The position numbers were made by a program, and so were the translations under genes. From Chloroflexota bacterium (GTDB taxonomy: Bacteria > Chloroflexota > Dormibacteria > Dormibacterales > Dormibacteraceae): DNA of 64,000 nt. Shown one piece after another: positions 1-8,294 of this stretch. Within the stretch, counting starts at the first letter, position 1. Each line of letters starts with the position of its first letter. The stretch spans positions 35,161 through 99,160 of the forward strand of contig VBIW01000044.1 of assembly GCA_005880915.1 (NCBI GenBank), written 5' to 3'. A model generated the notes under the pieces. That model saw only the letters and a list, made by a program, of their open reading frames with translations, had not been told where the DNA came from and made no database searches.

Positions 1-223
1 ACGACGTGAAGATCCTCAGGGTCACATGGTCGAGACGGCCCGTCTTGCCCGCGATGAACATCTGGGCCATGGAGTCGTAGCTGATCAGCGAGATCCCGGA
101 GGGCTGCGCCTGGTCGCCCACCACCGCGGCTTGCGCGGGGGCCGCGAAAGCCAGCGGCAGCATCGCAGCGAACGCTGCCGCCACCGAGGCTCGGCCGACA
201 GTTCTCCGGAACGGCGTCTTCAC
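1..223 (-). CDS. Secreted protein, N-terminal part only (runs off window)
   Basis: Reading the minus strand from a GTG at 223 gives a clear signal peptide: basic start MKTPFRR, hydrophobic core ASVAAAFAAMLPLAF, then an AQA-type cleavage site near residue 33. The mature part begins VVGDQAQPSGISLISYDS and continues with QMFIAGKTGRLDHVTLRIF, a pattern seen at the start of beta-sandwich or choice-of-anchor domains in secreted proteins. The gene continues beyond base 1. No good Shine-Dalgarno precedes the GTG and the frame is open further upstream, so the start rests on the signal peptide. It lies 94 nt after the MacB-like gene on the same strand. Function unknown. Confidence 0.6.
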   Translation of the reverse strand, partial: MKTPFRRTVGRASVAAAFAAMLPLAFAAPAQAAVVGDQAQPSGISLISYDSMAQMFIAGKTGRLDHVTLRIFTS

Positions 224-317
224 TTGACCGTAGTGACGCGAGTGACGACAAATCCCTGCGCTGAGTTGAAGCCCATTGCGAAAGACTCAACGCAGCTTCC
301 GCAGCCGTTGGTCGGGC

Positions 318-2384
318 TTACTCGTAACGGAGCGCGGCGACCGGATCCAGGCGGCTGGCGCGAAGGGCCGGGAAGAACCCGCTCAGAGCGCTGAACAGCG
401 TCGCGAGCGCCAGGGCGCCGGCGACCAGCCACCACGTAAGCCGGAAGACAGATAGATCGAGCGGGATGCCCTGCTGTCGAGCTATGGCGGTCACGATCGC
501 ATTGCCGGCGACGCCGACCACGGCGGCGATCAACAACCCCGCTGCGCCGCCGAGCAGGCCGATCATTCCCGCCTCGGACATGAACATCCCGCGCACGTCG
601 GCCGAGCGCGCGCCCAGCGCCTTCATGATCCCGATCTCGCGGGTGCGCTCGAGCACCGCTGTGTACATCGTGTTCGCGATGCCCAGGCAGGCGACGATCA
701 GCGCGATCGCGGCCAGGCCGGAGAGGCCGATTCCCAGGATCGTGACGAACTGGCTGAAGCCCTTGAGCAAATCGCTGGTGGTGGTCGCCTGGTAGCCCAG
801 GCTTCTGACCTCTTTGGCGACCGTGTCGACGGTCCCCGACGACTCGCTCACGAGCGTGATGCCGTTGAACTCGTCCGCCGTCCACTGGTTCGCCTTCGCC
901 ATCCGCTCCCAGTAGCCCGTCGCGGTCCCGTAGGGCACGCTGATGAAGCTGGCGCTGCCGTTTCCGATGTTGCCCGCATTCGTCACCACGCCGACGATCG
1001 TCAGCTCGATCGGCAGAGATTGCGCCGCCGGCTGCTGGCCAGCCCCTGCAATGACGAACCCGGGATACAGGCCGTTGAACGTCAGCTTCTGGCCGATGGC
1101 ACCCGAGGGCGTAAAGCCGAACTTGCTCGCCGCGTCGGCGCTGAGCAGGACCTCGTTCGCAGTGTCAGAGGATTGAAAATTGCCGGCGGCGAGGAACTTG
1201 GATAGAGCCTTGGGCGTTTCGGACAGTGGCGCGGACGAGGTGAGATAGACGTTGGTCAGGCTGGACTGTCCACCAGTCAGGTTGCCTTCCATCTCCAGGC
1301 TTCCGAACGCGTCCTTTACATGTGGCAGCGCCGCCAGCTTGGTGAGCGCCGCCGCATCGAGGGGTTTGTGCTTCGCGGGATCCGCGATGCCGAAGCTGCT
1401 GTCCCCGACCGAGACCTGATCGAGCTGGCCAGTGATGGCAAACGCGTTGGTGAGCGAGTCTTGCACACCGGTGGCGAAGGAAACGATGATGGCCATCGCC
1501 GCGATGCCGATCGCGACCCCCGCCGAGCTCAGCGTGGTGCGGAGCTTGCGCCGTCTGACGCTCGATCCGCCCATCCGGAAGGAATCGAGCCATGAGAGCC
1601 TCTTGACCCGGCCCTTCTCGCCGGCGGCTTGCTTGGGCGACGCCATGCCCCCTGGGTCTTCGACGATGTTGCCGTTGCGCATGCGCACGATTCGACCCGC
1701 CACCGAGGCCACGTCGGGGTCGTGCGTGACCATCACCACGGTCGCGCCGAGGTCGTGCATCTCCTTGATGAGGTCCAGCACCCCCTGGCCGGCTTCTTCG
1801 TCGAGGTTGCCCGTCGGCTCGTCGGCCAGGATCAGGCCGGGCCGGTTGGCCAGCGCGCGAGCGACCGAGACTCGCTGCTGCTCGCCCCCGGACAGCCTGG
1901 TCGGCCGGAACATGATGCGTTCCTTCAGGCCGACCTTCTCGAGGAGGCGCCGGCTCCTCTCGCGCCGCTGGGTTGACGGGATGCCGCCCAGCGTCATGGG
2001 CAGCGCGACGTTGTCGAGCGCGCTAAGCGTCGGGATCAGGTTGAAGCTCTGAAAGATCGTGCCGACATGCTGCAGGCGGTAATCGGCGAGCTGGCGATCC
2101 TTCATATCGCTGAGCGTTCGGCCACCGGCGACGATCGTGCCCTGGGTGGGCCGGTCGAGGCCTCCGAGCAGTGACAGCAGCGTCGACTTGCCGCAACCCG
2201 AGGGACCCATGACGGCGACGAACTCGCCAGGTGCGATCGTCAGCGACATGCCGCGCAGCGCGGTGACCGCGACCTCGCCCATGCGGTGCACGCGCACCAC
2301 GTTGGTGAGCTCCAGGCCGACGGGTTCTCCGAGAAGGTCGCTGGTCGCTGGGGTCGCGGCGGGCACAGCCTCTGCGATTGCCAT
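318..2384 (-). CDS. MacB-like ABC exporter: ATPase fused to FtsX-type permease
   Basis: 688-residue fusion. Residues 24-255 form an ABC ATPase (Walker A GPSGCGKST 60-68, signature LSGGEQ 164-169, Walker B LILADEP 184-190, TVVMVTHD switch). The rest is a MacB/FtsX permease: TM1 near 290, a large extracellular domain, then three TM segments ending in FPALRASRLDPVAALRYE, the usual FtsX C-terminal motif. ATPase first and permease second, at about 650-690 residues, is the MacB order, so export of peptides, lipids or envelope stress factors is the family role. The frame is open upstream through the tRNA-Lys, but those codons read the tRNA; ATG 2384 starts the real homology. A TAGACT -10 candidate at 2398-2403 would leave a leader of about 7 nt. 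No MacA-type partner is visible. Confidence 0.85.
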   Translation of the reverse strand: MAIAEAVPAATPATSDLLGEPVGLELTNVVRVHRMGEVAVTALRGMSLTIAPGEFVAVMGPSGCGKSTLLSLLGGLDRPTQGTIVAGGRTLSDMKDRQLADYRLQHVGTIFQSFNLIPTLSALDNVALPMTLGGIPSTQRRERSRRLLEKVGLKERIMFRPTRLSGGEQQRVSVARALANRPGLILADEPTGNLDEEAGQGVLDLIKEMHDLGATVVMVTHDPDVASVAGRIVRMRNGNIVEDPGGMASPKQAAGEKGRVKRLSWLDSFRMGGSSVRRRKLRTTLSSAGVAIGIAAMAIIVSFATGVQDSLTNAFAITGQLDQVSVGDSSFGIADPAKHKPLDAAALTKLAALPHVKDAFGSLEMEGNLTGGQSSLTNVYLTSSAPLSETPKALSKFLAAGNFQSSDTANEVLLSADAASKFGFTPSGAIGQKLTFNGLYPGFVIAGAGQQPAAQSLPIELTIVGVVTNAGNIGNGSASFISVPYGTATGYWERMAKANQWTADEFNGITLVSESSGTVDTVAKEVRSLGYQATTTSDLLKGFSQFVTILGIGLSGLAAIALIVACLGIANTMYTAVLERTREIGIMKALGARSADVRGMFMSEAGMIGLLGGAAGLLIAAVVGVAGNAIVTAIARQQGIPLDLSVFRLTWWLVAGALALATLFSALSGFFPALRASRLDPVAALRYE

Positions 2385-2439
2385 CTGGGTGCCGGAAAGT
2401 CTAGGCCGCCCCGCCCGGCATTCCAGAGACACACGCGCC

Positions 2440-2506
2440 TCGACACGCACCGTTGGATACAGCGAGGCGGAATTCGCGCGCTCGATACGCACCGTTGGAT
2501 ACAGCG
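2440..2506. repeat. Phased direct-repeat doublet 1 (two 25-nt copies, 42-nt period)
   Basis: Copies at 2440-2464 and 2482-2506 are identical except one base (core CACCGTTGGATACAGCG); starts are 42 nt apart. The pair lies between the 3' end of tRNA-Lys (18 nt away) and the MacB-like gene (56 nt away). Relative to the TSS predicted for that gene (about 2391) the copies centre at about -61 and -103. No internal palindrome. Confidence 0.8.
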
Positions 2507-2524
2507 GCGCGTAATCGGGTCGGT

Positions 2525-2602
2525 TGGTGCCGGCGCGGGGATTCGAACCCCGGACCCTCGGTTTAAAAGACCGCTGCTCTAACCAAGCTGAGCTACGCCG
2601 GC
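2525..2602 (-). tRNA. tRNA-Lys (anticodon TTT)
   Basis: Cloverleaf on the minus strand: acceptor GCCGGCG pairs with CGCCGGC, D arm GCTC/GAGC, anticodon loop CTTTTAA giving UUU, T arm CGGGG-TTCGAAT-CCCCG, discriminator A and encoded CCA. The outermost anticodon-stem pair (27-43) is a G-A mismatch; all other stems pair. Confidence 0.95.
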
Positions 2603-2740
2603 CGGAAACGATTGTCCTCAATTCCAGTTTGCTGTGGCGGTGCGGCACGCCCCACTACAAGCCGAGGCCGCTCGGCTGTAGCCTTCCCCGGGTGCGCACG
2701 CAAGCACACCCGGTCGCGCCGGTGCTCAGGGTGATCCTCG

Positions 2741-4444
2741 GTGTCTGAGCCGCCGGTCTCACCCCCACCTCCCCGCTTTCGGGTTCGTCGGTACCTGCCC
2801 GCGAGTGCGGGGGTCGCGGTCGGTTTGATTGCCTTGCTTCTGGTCCTCATCGTGGGCAGGCCGAGCAACGCCCGGCCGGCTCCCGAACCCCTGGCCGCCG
2901 ACCAGACGCTCAGCTTTCCGATCGCGCAGGACGTCGCCGATTTCGACCCGGCGCTGATCTCCGCCTCGGCTGACGTCGACATCATGCGGAACGTCTTTTC
3001 GGGGCTGTACAGGTTCGATCAGCAGCTGCGTGAGGTGCCCGACCTCGCTGTCGGCCAGCCGACCGTGTCAGCCGACGGCCTCACGTACACGTTCGCCCTC
3101 CGCCACGACGCGCACTTTTCCAACGGAGACCCGATTACAGCCGGCGATTTCATCTACAGCTGGAACCGAGCCGCCGCAAAGCAGGGCGACCTCTCGGCAC
3201 TCTTCGGCGTCATCTCGGGCTATCCGGACGTGGCGTCCGGCAAGACAGGACAGCTGAGTGGTCTGGGCAAGCTTGACGACTTCACCCTCACGGTCATGCT
3301 GCTCAAGCGCGCGGGCTACTTCATCACCGAGGTCGGCCTGTGGCCGTTCTGGCTCGTGGACCAGAAGGTCATCGCGTCCGCCGGCGAGAACGCGTGGTTC
3401 AACAAGCCGGACACGCTGGTCGGAAGCGGTCCGTTTCGAATGAGCGCCCGCACCGCGGGCCAGTCGATGGACTTCGAGCCGGTCGCGGGCTGGTACGGCG
3501 GCAAGGGGGGGGCGCTGACGCGCGTCCACGTCGAGGTCATGGCCGACACCGCGGCCCAGGTCACCCAGTACGAGTCAGGCGTCTTCAGCCTGATCGGCTA
3601 CGGCCGCCAGGGCCTCGCGCCCGCGGCTGCGACGCGCTACACGTCAGACGCCAAGCTCCGGGGCCAGCTGACCATCGTCCCGATCGGTACCACTTTCTGG
3701 GTCGGATTCAACTTGAGGTCGGGCCCCTTCGCCGGCATCGACGCAGGGCGGTCCGGACGCCATGCCTTCAGCGAGGCGATCGACCGCAAGGCCCTCGTCA
3801 ACGCCGTCTGCAACCAGCAGACGACGTGCATCGAAGCGACCGGCGGCGTGATCAGCAAGGGCCTGCACGGGTACCTCGGCGACGCAGCCGACAACAACGT
3901 GAAGTTCGACGCGACAGCCGCGAAGGCCGAGTATCAGGCGTGGGATCCGGACGGGTCGAAGGTCAAGGGGCTCACCTACACCTATGACACCAACGGCTTC
4001 AACAAGGCAGTTTGCGACAACGTTGCGGCACAGTGGAAGAAGAACCTCGGGGTCACGGTCGGCTGCGTCGACATGGACCGCAAGACGTTCTTCGATCAGC
4101 GCAACGGCGCGTGCGCGTATGCGACGTTCCGCCAGAGCTGGGCCGCCGACTACGACCACCCGCAGGACTGGTTCGATTACCTCTTCGTCAGCGGCGCCAG
4201 CTCGTCCGGGTCCTGCTACTCGAATCCCAACCTCGACAAGGTCGTGGCGGGAGCTGACGCGAAGACCGCGAGTGCGGCCGCGAGCGATTATCGCGTCGCG
4301 GGATTCATGCTCGTCAACGACTCAGTCTTTGCCGGGCTGCTCTACGGAACGCAGCAGTATCTCGTCCATCCATATGTCAGGGGAGCCGGCGGAAACGCGC
4401 TCTATGACTACGACTGGACCGGAATCCGAATTGCGAAGCACTAG
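2741..4444 (+). CDS. Peptide ABC transporter substrate-binding protein (SBP_bac_5), paralogue 1
   Basis: 567 residues starting at GTG 2741 (MSEPPVSP). An N-terminal signal anchor (TM about 22-42, GVAVGLIALLLVLIVG) has no lipobox cysteine, so the protein may stay membrane-anchored. The rest is the SBP_bac_5 (DppA/OppA) fold: LSFPIAQDVADFDPAL start, VFSGLYRFD, GLTYTFALRHDAHFSNGDP, then AADYDHPQDWFDYLF near the C-terminus. It binds extracellular peptides or similar solutes for the Dpp-like transporter. Roughly half identical by eye to the protein at 5573-7264, so likely a duplication. The stop shares CTAG with the convergent gene at 4441-5346, so no terminator fits between. Confidence 0.9.
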   Translation: MSEPPVSPPPPRFRVRRYLPASAGVAVGLIALLLVLIVGRPSNARPAPEPLAADQTLSFPIAQDVADFDPALISASADVDIMRNVFSGLYRFDQQLREVPDLAVGQPTVSADGLTYTFALRHDAHFSNGDPITAGDFIYSWNRAAAKQGDLSALFGVISGYPDVASGKTGQLSGLGKLDDFTLTVMLLKRAGYFITEVGLWPFWLVDQKVIASAGENAWFNKPDTLVGSGPFRMSARTAGQSMDFEPVAGWYGGKGGALTRVHVEVMADTAAQVTQYESGVFSLIGYGRQGLAPAAATRYTSDAKLRGQLTIVPIGTTFWVGFNLRSGPFAGIDAGRSGRHAFSEAIDRKALVNAVCNQQTTCIEATGGVISKGLHGYLGDAADNNVKFDATAAKAEYQAWDPDGSKVKGLTYTYDTNGFNKAVCDNVAAQWKKNLGVTVGCVDMDRKTFFDQRNGACAYATFRQSWAADYDHPQDWFDYLFVSGASSSGSCYSNPNLDKVVAGADAKTASAAASDYRVAGFMLVNDSVFAGLLYGTQQYLVHPYVRGAGGNALYDYDWTGIRIAKH

Positions 4445-5346
4445 CTGACGGCGGCGGTCGTGCCGAGGACCTGAGGCTCCATGTCCGACGCAAACGGGCC
4501 GCCAGGGTTGTCGATGAGCCAGACGTGAAGCATCTGAGGCGTCGTCTTGTTGGTGCTCCCGCGCGGACACGATCCGCTTTTGTCCCCGTTGTCGAAGAAA
4601 CCCGAGTGCGCGAATGCAACCGCCATGCCCGTCGTGTTGTCGAAGCAGAGGTTGGAGTGCTGATGCCAGATCGTGAGCGGCCCTCCCACCTCGGGGCCTG
4701 GCATGCCACGCCTGGGCATGATGTACATCGCGCCGATCAGCATCGGCCCCTGCTTGGCGTTGTAGTAGATCAGCGACTGGACGTGCTCCGGCCGGAGGAT
4801 GTCGGTGTCGGTCATATAGCTCGTGTTTACGTAATGCACGATCTGGAAGTCAGTCGGCTCGAGGGGCGTGTACCCCGCGGCGACGGCAATTTTGAGATCC
4901 ACATACCTGGCGACGGCCGCCTTCGTATCCGCGACGAGCTTGGCCGCCGCCGCCAGCTCGGCCGCGCTAGGCTGGCGGGAAGGCGCCGCGGCGGTGTGGT
5001 TGTGTCCATTTGCAGTGGAGCTGGACGAGCTCGAGAGCTGGACCGACGCGGCCCAACCCGCGACGTCGCCTGAGACCACGATCAGCGCCAGGGCGGCGGC
5101 CAGCATCCCCCGGCGCATCCAGACCCCGAACGGCAGGGTTGTGTAGGCCGCGCCGATCACGCCGACCACGACCAGCCCGATCCCGATCCCGAGGAGGACA
5201 TGGCCGGGGTTGCTCAGCGTGAAAATGCCCTCCCGGTGGGCCAGGCTCGGGTCGCGGGCATGGAGGTACGCATCGAGGGCCAGGCCGGAAAGCAGCGCCA
5301 CGACCCCCGCCAGGCCGGCCGACAGGAAAGCCGCCGTCCGCCTCAT
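4441..5346 (-). CDS. Membrane-anchored conserved protein of unknown function
   Basis: 301 residues. About three TM segments in the first 110 residues (AAFLSAGLAGVVALLSGLAL, GHVLLGIGIGLVVVGVIG, GMLAAALALIVVSGDVAGW), a Ser/His-rich linker, then an exported domain with conserved-looking motifs TDFQIVHYVNTSYMTD, LIGAMYIMP, GPLTIWHQHSNLCF and MLHVWLIDNPGGPFASDM. Several His and aromatic residues suggest metal or small-molecule binding, but I do not recognise a named family and assign no function. It sits on the opposite strand between two paralogous binding-protein genes. Confidence 0.7.
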   Translation of the reverse strand: MRRTAAFLSAGLAGVVALLSGLALDAYLHARDPSLAHREGIFTLSNPGHVLLGIGIGLVVVGVIGAAYTTLPFGVWMRRGMLAAALALIVVSGDVAGWAASVQLSSSSSSTANGHNHTAAAPSRQPSAAELAAAAKLVADTKAAVARYVDLKIAVAAGYTPLEPTDFQIVHYVNTSYMTDTDILRPEHVQSLIYYNAKQGPMLIGAMYIMPRRGMPGPEVGGPLTIWHQHSNLCFDNTTGMAVAFAHSGFFDNGDKSGSCPRGSTNKTTPQMLHVWLIDNPGGPFASDMEPQVLGTTAAVS

Positions 5347-5541
5347 CCTGATCTCAATTCAAGCACCGCTCGGCCCTATTTGTCGCCGAAACTTGACTTC
5401 GGTGAAGCAAAGTTCAAATATGAAGATGGAGTAGCGGGGCCATCGGAAGGTGGCAAAGGTCCGTCGCCGGCGCACTCTCGCCCCGGTTCGCCGGGAAGAG
5501 GGCGATGGATTTCGGGGAGGGATGAATGCCTATAAGTGCGC

Positions 5542-5568
5542 CCTCCTCAAGCCGTGTTTTGTAGGAGG
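5542..5568 (+). promoter_or_regulatory. Hairpin that can mask the ribosome-binding site of the second SBP gene
   Basis: CCTCCT at 5542-5547 is complementary to AGGAGG at 5563-5568, the Shine-Dalgarno of the gene starting at 5573. The loop is 15 nt. The six-pair helix would hide the whole SD. A weak promoter candidate TTGACT-N17-AAATAT lies at 5393-5421. Regulation by this hairpin is inference. Confidence 0.3.
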
Positions 5569-5572
5569 TGGC

Positions 5573-7264
5573 ATGACGCGAATCGCATTGTTCCGTTCCC
5601 TCGCCGTGGCGCTGGGAGCAGTTTCGGTGGCTGTTGCCTGTGGAGGAGGCCCAGGAAACCAGTCGGAAAACCTCGCCTCTGACCAGACTGTCAGCTTCCC
5701 GATGGTCAGCGAATTCTCGGACCTTGACCCGGGCCACATGTCGTCCGGGCAGGACATCGATGTCTTCCGCAACGTCTACTCAGGCCTGTACAAGTTCGAC
5801 GACCAGCTGAACGAGGTCCCGGACATCGCCTCCGCGCCTCCCACCATCTCGTCGGACGGCCTGACCTACACCTTCAAGATGAGGAACAACGCCAAGTTCT
5901 CCAACGGCGATCCGGTCAAGGCTGACGACTTCATCTTCAGCTGGAACCGGGCCGCTCGTATGCAGGGCGACTACGCGAGCGTCTTCCAGCCCGTCGCGGG
6001 CTACGACGACGTGGCGAACGGCAAGGCCCACGACATGACCGGCCTCAAGAAGATCGACGACTACAGCTTCTCGGCCACTCTCAGCTCACAGGCCGGCTAC
6101 TGGTACACCGAAACCGCTCTCTGGACGGCCTGGGTGGTCGACCAGAAGGTCATCAAGGCTGCCGGGAAGGAAGATGACCAGAACTGGGCCAGCGATCCCG
6201 CGACCGCGATCGGGACCGGGCCGTTCAAGATGACGGCTCGCACGCCCAAGCAGTCAACTGACTTCGCACCGGTTCCGAACTGGTGGGGCGGCTCGACTGG
6301 CGCCATCACCAAGATCCACATCGAGATCATCGCCGACCAGAAGGCGCAGCTGACCAAGTACGAGTCGGGCGGCTACACGCTGATCGGGAACGCCAACCAG
6401 AGCCTCACCCCCGAAGACGTCATCCGCTACAACTCCGACGCGCAGCTGAAGACGCAGCTGCAGCTCCTGCCTCAGGCCCGCACTACATGGATCGGCTTCA
6501 ACATGTGCGAAGGTCCCGGCAAGCCGTCGAAAAACTGCACCTTCGCCAGCCCGTTCGGCGGGGACGCCGGCAAGCTCGGCCGCGAAGCGTTCAGCCTGGC
6601 GGTCGACCGCGACCAGCTGCTAGACATCGCGTGCTCCAAGGGGACCACTTGTACGAAAGCAACCGGAGGCGTGATCACCAAGGGCCTCAAGGGCTACCTC
6701 GGCGACAACACCGACCCCTGGGCCGTTTTTGACAAGGCAAAAGCGCAATCCCTTTACCAGCAGTGGGACCCCACAGGCAGCAAGGTCAAAAACCTTGTCT
6801 ACACCTATAACAACAGCGCCTTCAACAAGGCGGTCTGCGACAACCTGGCGTCGCAGTGGAAGGCAAACCTGAACGTCACGATGCAGTGCGCTTCACAGGA
6901 CACCGCGTCGTTCTTCCACTCTCGAACCAAGTGCACCTTCCCCATCTTCCGGCACAGCTGGGGCGCGGACTACGACAACCCCCAGGACTGGTTCGACTTC
7001 CTGTTCGTCACTGACGCAGGTTCAGGCGGCGCGTGCTACTCGAACTCGCAGCTCGACCAGCTGGCCACCCAGGCCAACGCCAAGCCACTGTCTCAGTCGA
7101 TCGACACCTACAAGCAGATGAACAAGATCCTGGTCGACAACACAGTCACTGGCAACCTCGTCTACGGCGTCCAGCAGTACCTGACGCACTCCTACGTCAA
7201 GGGAGTCGGCGGCAGCCCTCTTTACGACAACTACTGGTTCGACCTCAAGATCCTCCAGCACTAG
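5573..7264 (+). CDS. Peptide ABC transporter substrate-binding lipoprotein (SBP_bac_5), paralogue 2
   Basis: 563 residues from ATG 5573, preceded by a strong SD (TAGGAGGT, 5562-5569); upstream in-frame codons lack a signal sequence and are excluded. The N-terminus MTRIALFRSLAVALGAVSVAVACGG looks like a lipoprotein signal with Cys at residue 23, although the lipobox (AVAC) is atypical. The SBP_bac_5 body follows (VSFPMVSEFSDLDPG, GLTYTFKMRNNAKFSNGDP, GADYDNPQDWFDFLFV). As the first gene of the run 5573-11230 with permeases and ATPases it is the obvious receptor of that importer; paralogue 1 may deliver to the same core. A strong hairpin follows the stop. Confidence 0.93.
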   Translation: MTRIALFRSLAVALGAVSVAVACGGGPGNQSENLASDQTVSFPMVSEFSDLDPGHMSSGQDIDVFRNVYSGLYKFDDQLNEVPDIASAPPTISSDGLTYTFKMRNNAKFSNGDPVKADDFIFSWNRAARMQGDYASVFQPVAGYDDVANGKAHDMTGLKKIDDYSFSATLSSQAGYWYTETALWTAWVVDQKVIKAAGKEDDQNWASDPATAIGTGPFKMTARTPKQSTDFAPVPNWWGGSTGAITKIHIEIIADQKAQLTKYESGGYTLIGNANQSLTPEDVIRYNSDAQLKTQLQLLPQARTTWIGFNMCEGPGKPSKNCTFASPFGGDAGKLGREAFSLAVDRDQLLDIACSKGTTCTKATGGVITKGLKGYLGDNTDPWAVFDKAKAQSLYQQWDPTGSKVKNLVYTYNNSAFNKAVCDNLASQWKANLNVTMQCASQDTASFFHSRTKCTFPIFRHSWGADYDNPQDWFDFLFVTDAGSGGACYSNSQLDQLATQANAKPLSQSIDTYKQMNKILVDNTVTGNLVYGVQQYLTHSYVKGVGGSPLYDNYWFDLKILQH

Positions 7265-7288
7265 GCCGTAGATACCAGACACAATTAG

Positions 7289-7315
7289 GGGGGTCCGTCG
7301 CCATGACGGACCCCC
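7289..7315 (+). terminator. Intergenic stem-loop after SBP gene (partial terminator or RNA stabiliser)
   Basis: An 11-bp perfect stem GGGGGTCCGTC / GACGGACCCCC with loop GCCAT lies 25 nt after the SBP stop and 35 nt before the permease start. No T-run follows, so it more likely protects the SBP message 3' end or attenuates transcription than fully terminates it. Binding-protein excess over permease by such hairpins is well known for ABC importers. Confidence 0.7.
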
Positions 7316-7349
7316 TTCGTCAAAGAGATAACGGAGAGGTGATTCGCGG

Positions 7350-8294
7350 ATGAGGGGTACCCTCCTCTACATCGGGCAGCGGCTGATCCTGATCGCGATC
7401 ACGACCGTGCTCGTGTCCTCCATCGTCTTCCTTCTCCTCCACCAGATCCCGGGCAACGCTTTCCTGAACGAGACTCGCCAGAGCCCGCAGACGCTGGCAG
7501 CTGCGCTCCACCATTACGGCCTCGACCTGCCGCTGCAGCAGCAGTACGCGAACTGGGTCCAGGCCGTGATTCACGGCGACCTGGGCGAGTCGCTCGTGAA
7601 CCGGGGCGTGAAGATCACGCCGCTGCTGATCCGCGAGACGTCGGTCAGCGCGACGGTTGGCTTCTTCGCCCTGCTCGTGACGATCGGGCTCGGCCTTATC
7701 CTCGGCGTCATCGCGGCGCTCAGGCAGAACACCTGGGTCGACTACGTCGCCTCGAGCACGGCCGTGGTGGGCTACAGCATCCCGAGCTTTGTGCTCGCGA
7801 TCTTCGGGCTACTGGTCTTCGGTCACTACTTCTTCATCTGGACCCAGGGCACCGTCTTTTATACGCCCGGATTTACCAGTCCCTGGACTCAGGTCGAAGT
7901 GCCTGCCCTGGCCCTCGGGCTGCCCTACGCGTCCTATGTCGCCCGGCTCACGCGAGCGAGCATGCTCGAGACCATTCGCACGGACTACGTCCGGACCGCC
8001 TGGGCGAAAGGCCTCAAGGCGCGGGTCGTGGTCACCCGGCACGCGCTCCGTAACGCCCTCATCCCGGTCGTCACCATCCTGGGGCCACTTACGACGGGGA
8101 TCATCACCGGATCCGTTGTGATCGAGAACATATTCGGCATCCCGGGCCTGGGCAAGGAGTTCATCACGAGCATCACCGCCCGGGACTACAACATCGTGAT
8201 CGGCGTGTTCACGTTCTACGCCGCGCTGGTCGGCCTGGCCAACCTGACAGTGGACGTGATCTATCCGGTGCTCGACCCGAGGATTCGTTACTAG
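7350..8294 (+). CDS. Peptide ABC transporter permease, DppB/OppB type
   Basis: 314 residues starting at ATG 7350 with GGAGAGG upstream. Family features: TM1 in the first 35 residues (RLILIAITTVLVSSIVFLLL), a periplasmic loop, then five more TM helices; the EAA loop appears as YVRTAWAKGLKARVVVTRHALRN. The C-terminus DVIYPVLDPRIRY is typical of DppB/OppB. It forms half of the membrane channel with the next gene, whose GTG overlaps this stop by one base. Substrate specificity cannot be read from the permease. Confidence 0.93.
   Translation: MRGTLLYIGQRLILIAITTVLVSSIVFLLLHQIPGNAFLNETRQSPQTLAAALHHYGLDLPLQQQYANWVQAVIHGDLGESLVNRGVKITPLLIRETSVSATVGFFALLVTIGLGLILGVIAALRQNTWVDYVASSTAVVGYSIPSFVLAIFGLLVFGHYFFIWTQGTVFYTPGFTSPWTQVEVPALALGLPYASYVARLTRASMLETIRTDYVRTAWAKGLKARVVVTRHALRNALIPVVTILGPLTTGIITGSVVIENIFGIPGLGKEFITSITARDYNIVIGVFTFYAALVGLANLTVDVIYPVLDPRIRY

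Noticed and set aside
2440..2506. CRISPR or minisatellite interpretation of the doublets
   Set aside because: Only two copies per locus, unlike CRISPR arrays; no cas genes; unequal repeat lengths.
2385..2648. N-terminal extension of the MacB-like gene through the tRNA-Lys
   Set aside because: These codons read the antisense or coding strand of the tRNA and of the repeat doublet; the ABC domain begins after ATG 2384.
5393..5421. Promoter TTGACT-N17-AAATAT before the second SBP gene as a firm call
   Set aside because: The -10 matches only 3 of 6 positions; recorded only as a weak candidate.
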